64,000 bases of DNA, from contig JAENYU010000005.1 of assembly GCA_016841625.1 (NCBI GenBank), positions 1-64,000 on the forward strand. Reading direction: 5' to 3'. Below the pieces are notes generated by a model. That model was not told the DNA's origin. It did not search any database and was given only the letters and a program-made list of their open reading frames with translations. Position 1 is the stretch's first letter, and each line of letters opens with the position of its first letter. Made by a program: the position numbers and the translations under genes. The stretch is from Methanobacteriota archaeon. GTDB lineage: Archaea; Halobacteriota; Methanosarcinia; Methanosarcinales; Methanosarcinaceae. Of this stretch, positions 37,877 through 46,699 are shown in pieces.

Positions 37877-38257
37877 ATGAATAATAAAAAAAAGAAAACA
37901 TTATTTGCAATTGCTTTCATTTCCGCCGTGGCCATAGTAGGGCTTTATGGCGTTGATTCTTCAGGGTACCTCTCGGTATCCGAACTTCTTTCTGACCCCC
38001 CGGCCCACTTAGGGCAAGAAGTAAATGCTATGGGTGTCGTGGAATACGGGAGCATTGAAATGGTCCCTGGGATGACCCTGTTCGAGCTCAGGGATGAGGA
38101 TGTTGAAAACCTGAAGGTCCGTGTCAAATACACGGGTGACCTGCCCTCCAACCTTGTGGAGGGGGTGAAGGTTAGCATTAGCGGGATCATGGTTTCCGAG
38201 GATACCATTGAGGCCAGCAAGATTGTTACGGGGTGCCCATCCAAGTATACGGAGTAA
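37877..38257 (+). CDS. ccmE: CcmE-type heme chaperone with CxxxY motif
   Basis: A 126-residue protein with an N-terminal membrane anchor (residues about 8-25) and an OB-fold domain (GQEVNAMGVVEYGSI, LKVRVKYTGDLPSNLVEG, KVSISGIMV) like CcmE, which carries heme covalently during cytochrome c maturation. At the C terminus the usual HxxxY heme site is replaced by CxxxY (GCPSKYTE), the variant known from archaea and some sulfate reducers. The ATG at 37877 follows GGTG. The upstream neighbour looks like CcmD; the prenyl synthase starts five bases after the stop. CcmABC and CcmF are not in this window. Confidence 0.75.
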   Translation: MNNKKKKTLFAIAFISAVAIVGLYGVDSSGYLSVSELLSDPPAHLGQEVNAMGVVEYGSIEMVPGMTLFELRDEDVENLKVRVKYTGDLPSNLVEGVKVSISGIMVSEDTIEASKIVTGCPSKYTE

Positions 38258-38262
38258 TTCCA

Positions 38263-39120
38263 ATGAATATTGAAGAATGGGAAGAATACAGATATGTCGA
38301 GGCCGGGATTGAAGCCTTCATTGAGGATATGGGTGACTCCCGTCTGAAAAAAATGGTGGAACATGTCTGTCATTCCGGAGGGAAACGGGTCCGTCCGATC
38401 CTTCTGCTTCTAGCGAGCGATGTCTGCTCCGGCTCTTATGAAAAGAACCTCAATGCAGCCCTTGCAGTTGAAATGATGCATTCTGCTTCTCTTGTTCACG
38501 ATGATCTGCTGGACCAGGGCCTTATCAGGAGGAACATGCCTTCGGCTCCTGAAAAGTTCGGGCCTTCCCGGGCTCTCCTCTGCGGGGACTACCTTATTGC
38601 CAAGTCAATCGAGCTTATTTCCCCTTATGGGGAAAAGGTGGTCAGGGTTTTTGGAAAGGCCGGGATGGACATGGCGGAAGGAGAAGTCCTTGACCTCAGA
38701 CTGGACGAAGAAGAGTTCGGGGAAAAGGCTTATTTCGAGTGCATATTCCGGAAAACGGCATCTCTTTTTGCAGTCAGTGCCTCCATAGGGGCTTATGCCG
38801 GCGGGGCAGATGATGCAGGGGCTGAGAAGTTTTCCCTCTTTGGGAAGTATCTGGGAACTGCTTACCAGATAGTGGATGATCTGCTAGAGTTCCTTGAGGT
38901 GCTTGAAGAAAAGGATTCAAGGGTTACATCCGAAACCCTGCCCCAGATCTACGCTTCGAAGGTTACCAGGGAAGAAGCCGTAGAGCGGTCTATCGAAGAA
39001 GTTAAAAAATATGTCCGGGCCGCAAAAGAAGTCCTGGGGTCCTTCAGGGAATGCCCTGCAAGGGATAAGCTCTTCCTCACTATCGATTACATAACACTTG
39101 ACCTGCTTGAAAAATCCTGA
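38263..39120 (+). CDS. trans-Polyprenyl diphosphate synthase
   Basis: A 285-residue prenyltransferase that elongates isoprenoid diphosphates. The first aspartate-rich motif is VHDDLLDQ (DDxxD), preceded by GGKRVRPILLLL; the second reads QIVDDLLEF, with Glu in the last position instead of Asp. Start ATG 38263 has GGAG eight bases upstream. Being packed against ccmE suggests a product used in electron transport, for example the methanophenazine side chain, rather than membrane lipids; this is inference. Product length cannot be read with confidence. Confidence 0.85.
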   Translation: MNIEEWEEYRYVEAGIEAFIEDMGDSRLKKMVEHVCHSGGKRVRPILLLLASDVCSGSYEKNLNAALAVEMMHSASLVHDDLLDQGLIRRNMPSAPEKFGPSRALLCGDYLIAKSIELISPYGEKVVRVFGKAGMDMAEGEVLDLRLDEEEFGEKAYFECIFRKTASLFAVSASIGAYAGGADDAGAEKFSLFGKYLGTAYQIVDDLLEFLEVLEEKDSRVTSETLPQIYASKVTREEAVERSIEEVKKYVRAAKEVLGSFRECPARDKLFLTIDYITLDLLEKS

Positions 39121-39289
39121 AAATTCTGTTGCCTTTCCTGAAAAACACATAAGCCGTCACAACGTAAAAACCATCACAACGCAGAAAATAAGACAAAACC
39201 AGAATTGATTTCATTCAGTTTTTTACTCTATATCTCAAGAAGTTTCTAACTACACTCTAATTTTTCTTACAACTCTACCAGGTGAATCC

Positions 39290-40468
39290 ATGCGAGTATA
39301 TGACAGTCCGGTGCTCAAAGTAAATGCCAGTACAGAAAACGGAAAAATGGTGCTTGATACGGAGGGGCCTCTCTCCCAGCTTGCTAAACCCTTTATCAAG
39401 CGAATTAACGGGATCTTTGAAGAAGAAAAGCCCATCTCTGTGGATGAGGACGAAATTATTTTCTCTACATGGATCCCCCCTATCCCGGGTCCGGTCTTCA
39501 GCCGGGTAATCAGTGCGGAAATTGCGGCTATCAGGAAGAAAAGGGTCCCTGACCAGTTCTCAATAGGGATAACTGCCCGTTGCCCGAACCGCTGTATCCA
39601 CTGTGGAGCCGCGGATATCAAGCCCGAAAAAGAACTCACGCTGGACGAGATCTGCGGGGCTGTGGACCAGAGTCTGGATCTCGGAGCCTACCTCGTTTCC
39701 TTTGATGGTGGCGAAACCATGCTTCGAAACGATCTCGTTGACATGGTTGCCCGCGTGGACAAGTCTCGGGCAATTGCAACCTGCTTTACTTCCGGCTACA
39801 AGCTTTCTGAGGAACGGGCCCAGGCGCTAAAGGCTGCAGGACTCTATGCTGCCCGCATCAGTATTGACAGTCCTTTCAGGGCTGAGCATGACCGCGTCCG
39901 CGGACGCGAAGGTGCATACGAGGACGCGATTTCCGGAATTAAAAATGCAAAAGCTGCGGGAATCTTCACGGATATGTTCGTTGTAGTTTCCCCCCACAAT
40001 ATTGATGACCTGGACGATTTCTATTCGCTTGCAGTTGACCTGGGTATGCATGAACTCTCTATTTATGAGATTATCGCTATCGGGCGCTGGCTCGATCACG
40101 AAGATGAAGTGATAGGCAAAAAGGACATAAAGAGGCTTGAAATATTCCAGAAAGCAATGAACAGCAAGCTGGAAGGGCCCAGAGTAACGGCTTTCCCCTA
40201 TTTCATGGGGCCTGATCTCTTCGGGTGCTTTGCAGGCAAGCGCTGGATGCACGTAGCTTCGGACGGGGAGGTAATGCCCTGTGCTTATACGCCCCTTTCC
40301 TTCGGGAACATCTGTGAGGAACCCCTGGAGGCAATCTGGAAACGCATGGGAAAACACGTTGCCTACAAAAAGGATGCTTCGTACTGCATGATGCGCAATC
40401 CCGATTTCCGGAAAGAGTATATCCACACTATTCCCGAAGGGGCAAGGATTCCTGTCAGAGTTAAATAA
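39290..40468 (+). CDS. Radical SAM protein with C-terminal SPASM-like region
   Basis: A 392-residue radical SAM enzyme. The [4Fe-4S] cluster cysteines are C98, C102 and C105 in TARCPNRCIHCGA, followed by the GGE-type loop (SFDGGETMLRNDL). The C-terminal ...SDGEVMPCAYTPLSFGNI...SYCMM has the cysteines of a SPASM/twitch region for an extra cluster. An N-terminal extension of about 90 residues is unusual. Enzymes of this type modify peptides, hemes or cofactors. Position after ccmE and the prenyl synthase hints at a cofactor or heme role. ATG follows AGGTGA. Confidence 0.82.
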   Translation: MRVYDSPVLKVNASTENGKMVLDTEGPLSQLAKPFIKRINGIFEEEKPISVDEDEIIFSTWIPPIPGPVFSRVISAEIAAIRKKRVPDQFSIGITARCPNRCIHCGAADIKPEKELTLDEICGAVDQSLDLGAYLVSFDGGETMLRNDLVDMVARVDKSRAIATCFTSGYKLSEERAQALKAAGLYAARISIDSPFRAEHDRVRGREGAYEDAISGIKNAKAAGIFTDMFVVVSPHNIDDLDDFYSLAVDLGMHELSIYEIIAIGRWLDHEDEVIGKKDIKRLEIFQKAMNSKLEGPRVTAFPYFMGPDLFGCFAGKRWMHVASDGEVMPCAYTPLSFGNICEEPLEAIWKRMGKHVAYKKDASYCMMRNPDFRKEYIHTIPEGARIPVRVK

Positions 40469-40505
40469 TTTTTCCCAAAAATCGTTGTTTGGAAAATCTA
40501 CTTTA

Positions 40506-40521
40506 CAGGCTGTCTCAAAAC
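40506..40521 (-). repeat. Probable terminal inverted repeat of the IS relic
   Basis: AGGCTGTCTCAAAACC resembles the ends of IS1182/IS5-like elements, which often start with a GGCTGTCTCAAAA-type sequence. It lies 170 bases beyond the transposase stop. No matching opposite end is visible. Confidence 0.45.
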
Positions 40522-40690
40522 CATTTTAAATTCTACAATTGGGTAACATCCCATTTCAATTTCATTTATTTATGGTAAACTCACAGATTAATCACACTTT
40601 TAAACCCCAATTAACTGCATCTTGCTTAGTTTAGAAAGTGTCGATTTTTACTGTGAGGAATAATTCGAAAAAGAGATTAATTTTCATTGA

Positions 40691-41175
40691 TCAACATAAC
40701 TTATTTGCATTTCCTGCTACAATTCCCCTTTTATTCCAACTTTTATCCCCTCTCCCAGTTATCATTTTTAGAGTTTCTTTCAGGCTTTTACCTTCTCTTT
40801 TCATGAAATCTGCTATTTTCTTTATGTTGTGTACAGTACACATCATAGTAAACATCATAGTAAATTCAATTTTTGCCTTCCTTTTCCTCAAAAGAAATCC
40901 TCTGAATCCTCTATCCTCTTTCATCTGACCAAATACAGGCTCTACAGTACACATTCTTTTCTGATATTGTTCCGTTCCTTCTTCTGTGTTCAGTTTAGCC
41001 CTCATATCCTCCATTAGGTATTCTCCTGGATCTCTTTATATTGTCCTTTTTTCACTATCATTACATGCATTTTTCAACACACATAGAGAACAATACTTAC
41101 AGATATAATTCCGTAAATCTGGCTTATCTTTCCTTTTTGGGATTCTTGTAAATGGGATCTCAAATGATGCTTAAT
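40691..41175 (-). pseudogene. Truncated IS1182-like transposase
   Basis: Only the C-terminal part of a DDE transposase remains. Reading from about 41175, the frame gives SFEIPFTRIPKRKDKPD, then a cysteine-rich CKYCSLCVLKNAC segment, then KRTI, an in-frame TAA where Tyr is expected, and continues RDPGEYLMEDMRAK to the stop at 40691. The later part holds MCTVEPVFGQMKEDRGFRGF, typical of the family's C-terminal motif with the catalytic Glu. The N-terminal catalytic region is missing, so the element is dead. Confidence 0.8.
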
Positions 41176-42000
41176 TTTTTTAACTTTTCTTCGTCAAGTT
41201 TTTTCTGAGCGGCTTTAGGAAGCTCGTAGTTGTTCAACAGATTTATTCCAGCAGATTTATTCCAGTAGTTTTTGGCAGATTTATTTCAACAGGTTTTTTG
41301 CCTTTTTTGGGGGGTCGATAGGAATGCGAGCTTTTTTTCATTCCTTGCCGGGTCACAAAAATGAGTGTCTCTCTGAATTGCGATTAAGGATGGGATACAG
41401 GATTCATGAAAATTTAGGGTTATGAAAGGTACAGAGAAAAGGGCACCAGAGGACAAACTACGAGGGGCAAGTTGCAAGAAATAATATTTCAGAGAAGAGT
41501 GACTCAGCAAACAAGGTTTGGAAAACAATGATTCGGTAAACAAGGTTTGGATAACAATGACTCAGTAAACGAGGTGCAGAGAACAAGGCGCAAGAGGTGA
41601 AATAAAAAAGGGGTATCTGCATTATTGCTTTTTTGTCACTGCTTCTTTTTTCTATTTGCTTTGTTGTTTGTCCTTTATTCCTGCATTTCTGATAAGAGCT
41701 GGGGCAGGAATAGGGCTTATTGTTAATTATTTTATTTAGTTTAAGTGCAATTAATTTTTACTGTATTATTTAATCTTTGTGTATTTTATCTTTATATTTT
41801 ACTATTTATATTTCATTATTACTTAAAATATTCTTCAATAGTACATATCTAACTATTAATCGTTACAAATGCCTGTATCTTCTTTGACAAAACCGAAGCT
41901 GTTATATAGTTCTATCACGAAGGATTTGTTAACTACATCCATCGGAGTAGGAATTTTTAATTATTAATTTATATACTAAATTTTAAGAGACGGAGATCAC

Positions 42001-42330
42001 ATGGCTAAAAATGAACTCTTATCTGAAATAAAAAAAGCAGAAGAGAATGCGAAATCGGTGGTCGATCAGGCTATTGATTCCAAAAACAAGCGCATCTCCG
42101 ATGCTAGGGCTGAAGCCAGGGAGATCCTGAGGCAAGCCGAAATTGATTCACACAAAGCTGCACAAGATTCTTTTAAAGCTGGTGATGAAAAGATCCTAGA
42201 AGAGAAAAATCATATAGTCAATGATGGTGAGCAAAACGCATTAGCCATGTCCCAAAAAGCTCAAGCTAACATCGACAATTCCGTCAATTACCTAGTACAG
42301 GAGTTTGAGAGGGCGGTCCTTAATGAGTAG
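42001..42330 (+). CDS. ahaH: A1A0 ATP synthase subunit H
   Basis: A 109-residue, highly charged coiled-coil protein that with subunit E forms the peripheral stalk linking the A1 head to subunit I. The sequence is one long helix rich in Ala, Lys, Glu and Gln ([13 protein letters not shown]). First gene of the aha operon; GGAG lies eight bases before the ATG. Its stop overlaps the start of ahaI. Confidence 0.92.
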   Translation: MAKNELLSEIKKAEENAKSVVDQAIDSKNKRISDARAEAREILRQAEIDSHKAAQDSFKAGDEKILEEKNHIVNDGEQNALAMSQKAQANIDNSVNYLVQEFERAVLNE

Positions 42331-44272
42331 ACCTAAAGTGATGACAAGGGCCGTTATTGTCGGACATAAAAGCATCCTTAAACAGACCATCGAAGCACTG
42401 TATGATACTAATCTCTTTCACATCGAAGATTTTGTTGAAGACGAATCTGGTTTCAAGATCGACAAGCCATTCGAAAACGCAGGTGACATCTCTAAAAAGC
42501 TTGTGAAGATCCGTTCCATTGCCAATTATTTGGGGACTACAAGTAATGAACCTGTAGTCCAGAAAACTGGCACTGTTCTGCGCGAACTTGATTCGAATCT
42601 GGATGAATTGGACAGGGGAATCTCTGAAAAAACGGAATCAATCATTAAATTCCAGAACGAGTTGAAAGATCTGGATTCCCAGAAAAAGGAACTTTTACCT
42701 TTCCTGTCTATCAATCTGGACTTTGACTATTTCCGTGGCTACGAAAGCATTAAGGTTTTCGCAGGCACGATCAAGGGTAGCTTGGAAGAGAGTCAGATTT
42801 CAAGCATCACAAAGGCTTTTGAACTGTACGTTGATCCTCAATCAAAATCAATAGTACTGTTTGTGGCCAATGCTGATGCCGACAGAGTCTACGAGTTAAT
42901 CCAGGGTCTTGGATTCAGAGAACTCAGAATTCCGGAAAGAGGTGGTGTCCCAAGCGAGACATTAAGGTTAATCGAACAGAAGGAAGCTGAGGTCAGCAGG
43001 AAGATCGAGTCCACTAAGGCTGGAATCGACTCCATGAAGTCCAAGTATGCTGATTTCCTCCTTGCCAGCGACGAGATCCTTAGTATCGAGAGTGAGAAGG
43101 CAGAACTGCCTTTGAAAATCGCGACATCTGCAAATGCATTTATTATAGATGGATGGACTCCCAGCGAGGACTACGATACTGTGGTCAGCGCTGTAAACAG
43201 TGCCACTGCCGGTAAGGCATACATCTCCAAACTCGAAATCGAAGAAGAGGAGGAGGAGCATGTCCCGGTCGAGTACAACAACTCGAAAGTAGCGGCACCG
43301 ATGCAGCAGATCATGGATCTGTATTCCAGACCCAAATACACCGAAATTGACCCATCGTCAGTGCTCCTACTTACTTTCCCACTGATATATGGTATGATTC
43401 TCGGGGATATTGGGTACGCACTCATTCTGGGAGTACTTGCACTGGCAGTCAAAAAAGCTGTAAAGTCTGAAGCAGTGCAGCCTCTTATGGATATTCTGAT
43501 CTATTGTCAGATATCTACCTTTATATTCGGAATTATATATGGCGAGTTCATGGGATTCTCATTGGCAAGCTTGCATACTGCGCACGGTACGATTCCGGGT
43601 TTGATTCCGGGATGGGAAACCATTGTTCTTTTCCCCGGGCTCAGTGGCGAGGAAGTTACCTTCCCGGTCCATAGGACTCACATGATAATGACTATGATTG
43701 GTGCAACTGTCACCGTAGGACTCCTTCACTTAAATCTCGGTTTTTTGCTTGGATTTTCAAACATTGCCAGGCACCATGGATTTATGCACGGACTCCTTGA
43801 AAAAGGCAGTTGGATCATAATAGAGATCGGTGTACTTATAGCAGCTATAGGACTACTCGGCGGTAATTCCATCCTGACATACGTTGGAGCTGCTGTCTTT
43901 TTAATCGCCGTTTTGATGCTTCTCAAAGGAGAAGGAATTCAGGGCGTTGTTGAGTTGCCATCGCTGATGGGTAACGCGCTGTCTTATTCCCGTATCATAG
44001 CGGTAGGGTTGTCTTCAATATACATCGCATCGACAGTCAATGATATTGCATTTGAAATGATCTGGCCTGATCATTCCCAGATTGGTTTCGCAGCAATAGC
44101 CGCAATAATCGTGTTTATACTCGGACATGGTCTAAATACCGTCCTGAGTATTATCGCTCCCGGATTGCACGCACTCAGGTTGCAGTATGTAGAATTCTTC
44201 GGAAAATTCTACTCTGGCGGGGGCGTAATATACAACCCATTCGGATTCATAAGAAAATACACGGAGGAATAA
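42323..44272 (+). CDS. ahaI: A1A0 ATP synthase subunit I (a-like)
   Basis: The 649-residue membrane subunit that forms the ion half-channels against the c ring. The N-terminal half is soluble with coiled coils (peripheral-stalk binding; [12 protein letters not shown] near residue 310), and the C-terminal half has about seven to eight membrane helices starting with [24 protein letters not shown]. The conserved arginine is expected in the [19 protein letters not shown] helix. ATG 42323 overlaps the stop of ahaH by eight bases, with GAGAGG upstream. Confidence 0.95.
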   Translation: MSRPKVMTRAVIVGHKSILKQTIEALYDTNLFHIEDFVEDESGFKIDKPFENAGDISKKLVKIRSIANYLGTTSNEPVVQKTGTVLRELDSNLDELDRGISEKTESIIKFQNELKDLDSQKKELLPFLSINLDFDYFRGYESIKVFAGTIKGSLEESQISSITKAFELYVDPQSKSIVLFVANADADRVYELIQGLGFRELRIPERGGVPSETLRLIEQKEAEVSRKIESTKAGIDSMKSKYADFLLASDEILSIESEKAELPLKIATSANAFIIDGWTPSEDYDTVVSAVNSATAGKAYISKLEIEEEEEEHVPVEYNNSKVAAPMQQIMDLYSRPKYTEIDPSSVLLLTFPLIYGMILGDIGYALILGVLALAVKKAVKSEAVQPLMDILIYCQISTFIFGIIYGEFMGFSLASLHTAHGTIPGLIPGWETIVLFPGLSGEEVTFPVHRTHMIMTMIGATVTVGLLHLNLGFLLGFSNIARHHGFMHGLLEKGSWIIIEIGVLIAAIGLLGGNSILTYVGAAVFLIAVLMLLKGEGIQGVVELPSLMGNALSYSRIIAVGLSSIYIASTVNDIAFEMIWPDHSQIGFAAIAAIIVFILGHGLNTVLSIIAPGLHALRLQYVEFFGKFYSGGGVIYNPFGFIRKYTEE

Positions 44273-44277
44273 ATAAC

Positions 44278-44532
44278 ATGGTAGCAGGAGAAGCAGTAAT
44301 GATGAGCGGTCCTATTCTGGACGCAGCAGGAATGAAGGCACTCGGTGCAGCACTCGCAATCACAGTAACTGGGCTTGCATCTGCATGGGCAGAAAAAGAG
44401 ATCGGTACTGCAGCAATCGGTGCAATGGCAGAGAACGAAGGCTTATTCGGTAAGGGTCTGATTCTGACTGTCATTCCAGAAACTATCGTTATCTTCGGTC
44501 TCGTCGCTTCATTGCTTATCAACTCTGCCTAA
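44278..44532 (+). CDS. ahaK: A1A0 ATP synthase rotor subunit K (c subunit)
   Basis: An 84-residue proteolipid with two membrane helices (residues about 17-37 and 57-80) joined by a polar loop (WAEKEIGTAAIGAMAENEG). The ion-binding carboxylate is the Glu in ILTVIPETIVIFG in helix 2. Many copies form the rotor ring, so this subunit is needed in large excess over the others. The gene is followed by an array of stem-loops before ahaE. Confidence 0.95.
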   Translation: MVAGEAVMMSGPILDAAGMKALGAALAITVTGLASAWAEKEIGTAAIGAMAENEGLFGKGLILTVIPETIVIFGLVASLLINSA

Positions 44533-44735
44533 TTTAAGAGCATTCCGCTCTTAAATTTCTTAGGGTATTTTCGCTCTAAGTTTCTTAGAGCGTTTTTGCT
44601 CTAAGTTTCTTAGGGTATTTTCGCTCTAAGTTTCTTAGAGCGTTTTTGCTCTAAGTTTTTTAGGTATTTTTTCACTCCATCTTATTGGAGTGTTTGCTCT
44701 AATGATTAGGGCAGTTTTTTGCTCTAAATTTATTT
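44533..44735 (+). promoter_or_regulatory. Stem-loop array between ahaK and ahaE
   Basis: Directly after the ahaK stop a perfect hairpin occurs, TTTAAGAGC-ATTCC-GCTCTTAAA (44533-44555). It is followed by four 25-base tandem units of two alternating types, each a hairpin: CTTAGGG/CTCTAAG and CTTAGAGC/GCTCTAAG (44556-44655), then degenerate ones including CACTCCA/TGGAGTG. About six to seven stem-loops follow one another. They probably stabilise or process the mRNA, or attenuate transcription, so that the c subunit is made in excess. Confidence 0.75.
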
Positions 44736-44747
44736 GGAGGTGTAAGC

Positions 44748-45299
44748 ATGGGACTAGAGATCGTTGTAAAGGATATCCAGAATGGTGCGCAGAGTGAAGC
44801 GTCCCGCATCAATGCTGAAGCCGAGGCGAAGGTCTCCGAGATCTTAAATGAGGCCAAGAACACCCATAAAAAGATGCTCGGAGACAGCCTGGCTAAAGTT
44901 GAAGAGGATCTCCAGAAGCTGCACCAGCAGGTTATATCCAGTGCAAATCTTGAAGTAAAAAGAATCGCGCTAAACAAGCGTAAAGAGCTTCTGGATGCTG
45001 TTTATAATCAAGCCGTTGAATCAATAAAGTCGATGTCAGCTTCTAAAAATGAAGAATTATTAAAAATTATTATCGGCAAGTACGAAGCCAGCGGTGCCAA
45101 GATCTATTCTTCAAAGGATTCAGAAGAACTTGTCAAAAAGTTGTCCTCATTAACCTACGCTGGTAATATCAATTGTATCGGCGGCGTTGTTCTTGAAAAT
45201 GAAGACGGAACAATAAGGTTTGATTTCACGTACGATTTAATCCTGAAAAACGCGTATGAGCGTTCATTGAAACAGATATCAGATATCTTATACGGGTGA
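44748..45299 (+). CDS. ahaE: A1A0 ATP synthase subunit E
   Basis: A 183-residue peripheral-stalk subunit. The N-terminal half (residues about 5-80) is a long coiled coil that pairs with subunit H; the C-terminal globular part (GGVVLENEDGTIRFDFTYD) binds the top of the A1 head. GGAGGTG lies seven bases before the ATG, a strong ribosome binding site after the stem-loop array. Confidence 0.94.
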   Translation: MGLEIVVKDIQNGAQSEASRINAEAEAKVSEILNEAKNTHKKMLGDSLAKVEEDLQKLHQQVISSANLEVKRIALNKRKELLDAVYNQAVESIKSMSASKNEELLKIIIGKYEASGAKIYSSKDSEELVKKLSSLTYAGNINCIGGVVLENEDGTIRFDFTYDLILKNAYERSLKQISDILYG

Positions 45300-45305
45300 T
45301 GTGCA

Positions 45306-46394
45306 ATGAGGCTGCCGTATTTGGACAAAATCTGGGGTAAAAAACCCAGAAAATCCGATAAGAAGAAAAAAGGCACTTCTAACTATGCTTATGCCGTTAC
45401 CCGTGTACGCGCGATGAAAAGTAAGCTGCTTCCAAAGGAAACATATCCGCGGCTTATGAACATGGGCGTTGATGAAATTACCCGCTTTATCCAGGAGTCT
45501 GAGTACAAAAACGATATTGACGAACTGGCAATGAAATACAGTGGTGCAGATCTGGCAGAACATGCACTTAACAGGAATCTTGCGCTCACCTATGCAAAAT
45601 TGCTTTTAATAACCGCAGGAGAACCCAATTACCTCATTTCAGAGTACCTCCGGAGATATGATATCTGGAACATAAAGACCCTCCTCCGTGGGAAACAGTA
45701 TAATGCATCTTTAGAGGAGATCCTGGAAACTCTGATATCTGCCGGGGAACTCACCTATACCACCCTGTCGGAACTTGCAGCAATGGAATCATATGAGGAA
45801 ATTATTGAAGCCCTTAATGAGACCGATTATTACCCCCTGCTACAGGAAGAATACGACGGGACAAACCTGGCATACATTGAAAACGAACTTGACAAGATGT
45901 ATTATTCAGGTCTGTTCGGTGTAATCGGGAAACCAAGATCCAAGGACCGCAAACTCTTTGCAAGGTTCATTAAGCTGGAAGTTGATGCCAAGAACATGGG
46001 TACCCTGTTCAGGCTTAAAAAAGCGGGAGTTGAGCAGCTTGATGAGATCATGCCTTTGATGATCGAGGGCGGGCTTGAATTAAACACCGAAAAACTTGCA
46101 TCTCTCCCCTACGAGGAGTTTGTTGAAGCTCTTCGAAAAACGCGGTATTGGGATGCTATTTCAGGTGTAATGGTTCCTGACATGGATTCCCTGACTGGCC
46201 TGGAATGCAGACTACTGAAATTCTCTCTTGAATCTGCAACTACTTATTCGCACGTATCCCCGATCTCAATTGTGCCTATTATGGATTATATTATCTATAA
46301 GAACAATGAGGTCAACAACCTTCGGATTATCTTCAGGGGTAAAGAGGCTGGCCTCGAAGATGAATTAATCAAAGACCAGTTGGTGGTAATCTGA
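45306..46394 (+). CDS. ahaC: A1A0 ATP synthase subunit C (d-type)
   Basis: A 362-residue, mostly helical funnel-shaped subunit that couples the central stalk to the c ring. Family features include [17 protein letters not shown] near the N terminus and the late [16 protein letters not shown]. It begins six bases after ahaE and its stop overlaps the ahaF start. Confidence 0.94.
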   Translation: MRLPYLDKIWGKKPRKSDKKKKGTSNYAYAVTRVRAMKSKLLPKETYPRLMNMGVDEITRFIQESEYKNDIDELAMKYSGADLAEHALNRNLALTYAKLLLITAGEPNYLISEYLRRYDIWNIKTLLRGKQYNASLEEILETLISAGELTYTTLSELAAMESYEEIIEALNETDYYPLLQEEYDGTNLAYIENELDKMYYSGLFGVIGKPRSKDRKLFARFIKLEVDAKNMGTLFRLKKAGVEQLDEIMPLMIEGGLELNTEKLASLPYEEFVEALRKTRYWDAISGVMVPDMDSLTGLECRLLKFSLESATTYSHVSPISIVPIMDYIIYKNNEVNNLRIIFRGKEAGLEDELIKDQLVVI

Positions 46395-46699
46395 TGGAAC
46401 TAGCAGTGATCGGAAAGAGCGAGTTTGTCACAGGATTCAGGCTGTCCGGTATCAAAAAAATATATGAGGTTGCTGATGCTGCTGAGACTGAATCTGCGGT
46501 AAAAGAGGTGCTTGATGATAATAACGTCGGGATTATTGTAATGCACAATGATGACATTGGTAATCTGCCGGAAATTTTAATGAAAAACTTGAACGAGTCA
46601 GTACAGCCAACAGTTGTAGCCCTTGGAGGTTCTGGCGAAGGCTCAACGAGTTTAAGAGATAAAATAAAACAAGCGGTAGGTGTTGATCTGTGGAAGTAA
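46394..46699 (+). CDS. ahaF: A1A0 ATP synthase subunit F
   Basis: A 101-residue central-stalk subunit of the Rossmann-like F family ([19 protein letters not shown] at the start, [11 protein letters not shown] in the middle). It binds subunit D and takes part in rotation and regulation. It overlaps ahaC (one base) and ahaA (ten bases). Confidence 0.94.
   Translation: MELAVIGKSEFVTGFRLSGIKKIYEVADAAETESAVKEVLDDNNVGIIVMHNDDIGNLPEILMKNLNESVQPTVVALGGSGEGSTSLRDKIKQAVGVDLWK

Larger units (their letters stand above)
40469..42000. other. Intergenic region with an IS relic and the aha promoter
   Basis: About 1.5 kb with a decayed transposase (40691-41175) and a likely transposon end near 40506. The stretch 41500-41575 holds a degenerate repeat (AACAAGGTTTGGA(A/T)AACAATGA twice). 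GTTATATAG at 41901-41909 is a TATA candidate for the ATP synthase operon, with start near 41930. No other gene is seen; the frame 41286-41543 on the minus strand looks non-coding. Confidence 0.6.

Noticed and set aside
37681-37884. 67-codon frame overlapping the ccmD-like gene
   Set aside because: No recognisable features; the competing frame at 37748-37852 gives a clear membrane helix and fits the ccmE neighbour.
41286-41543. 85-codon frame on the minus strand beside the IS relic
   Set aside because: Lies over a degenerate direct repeat and has no coding character.
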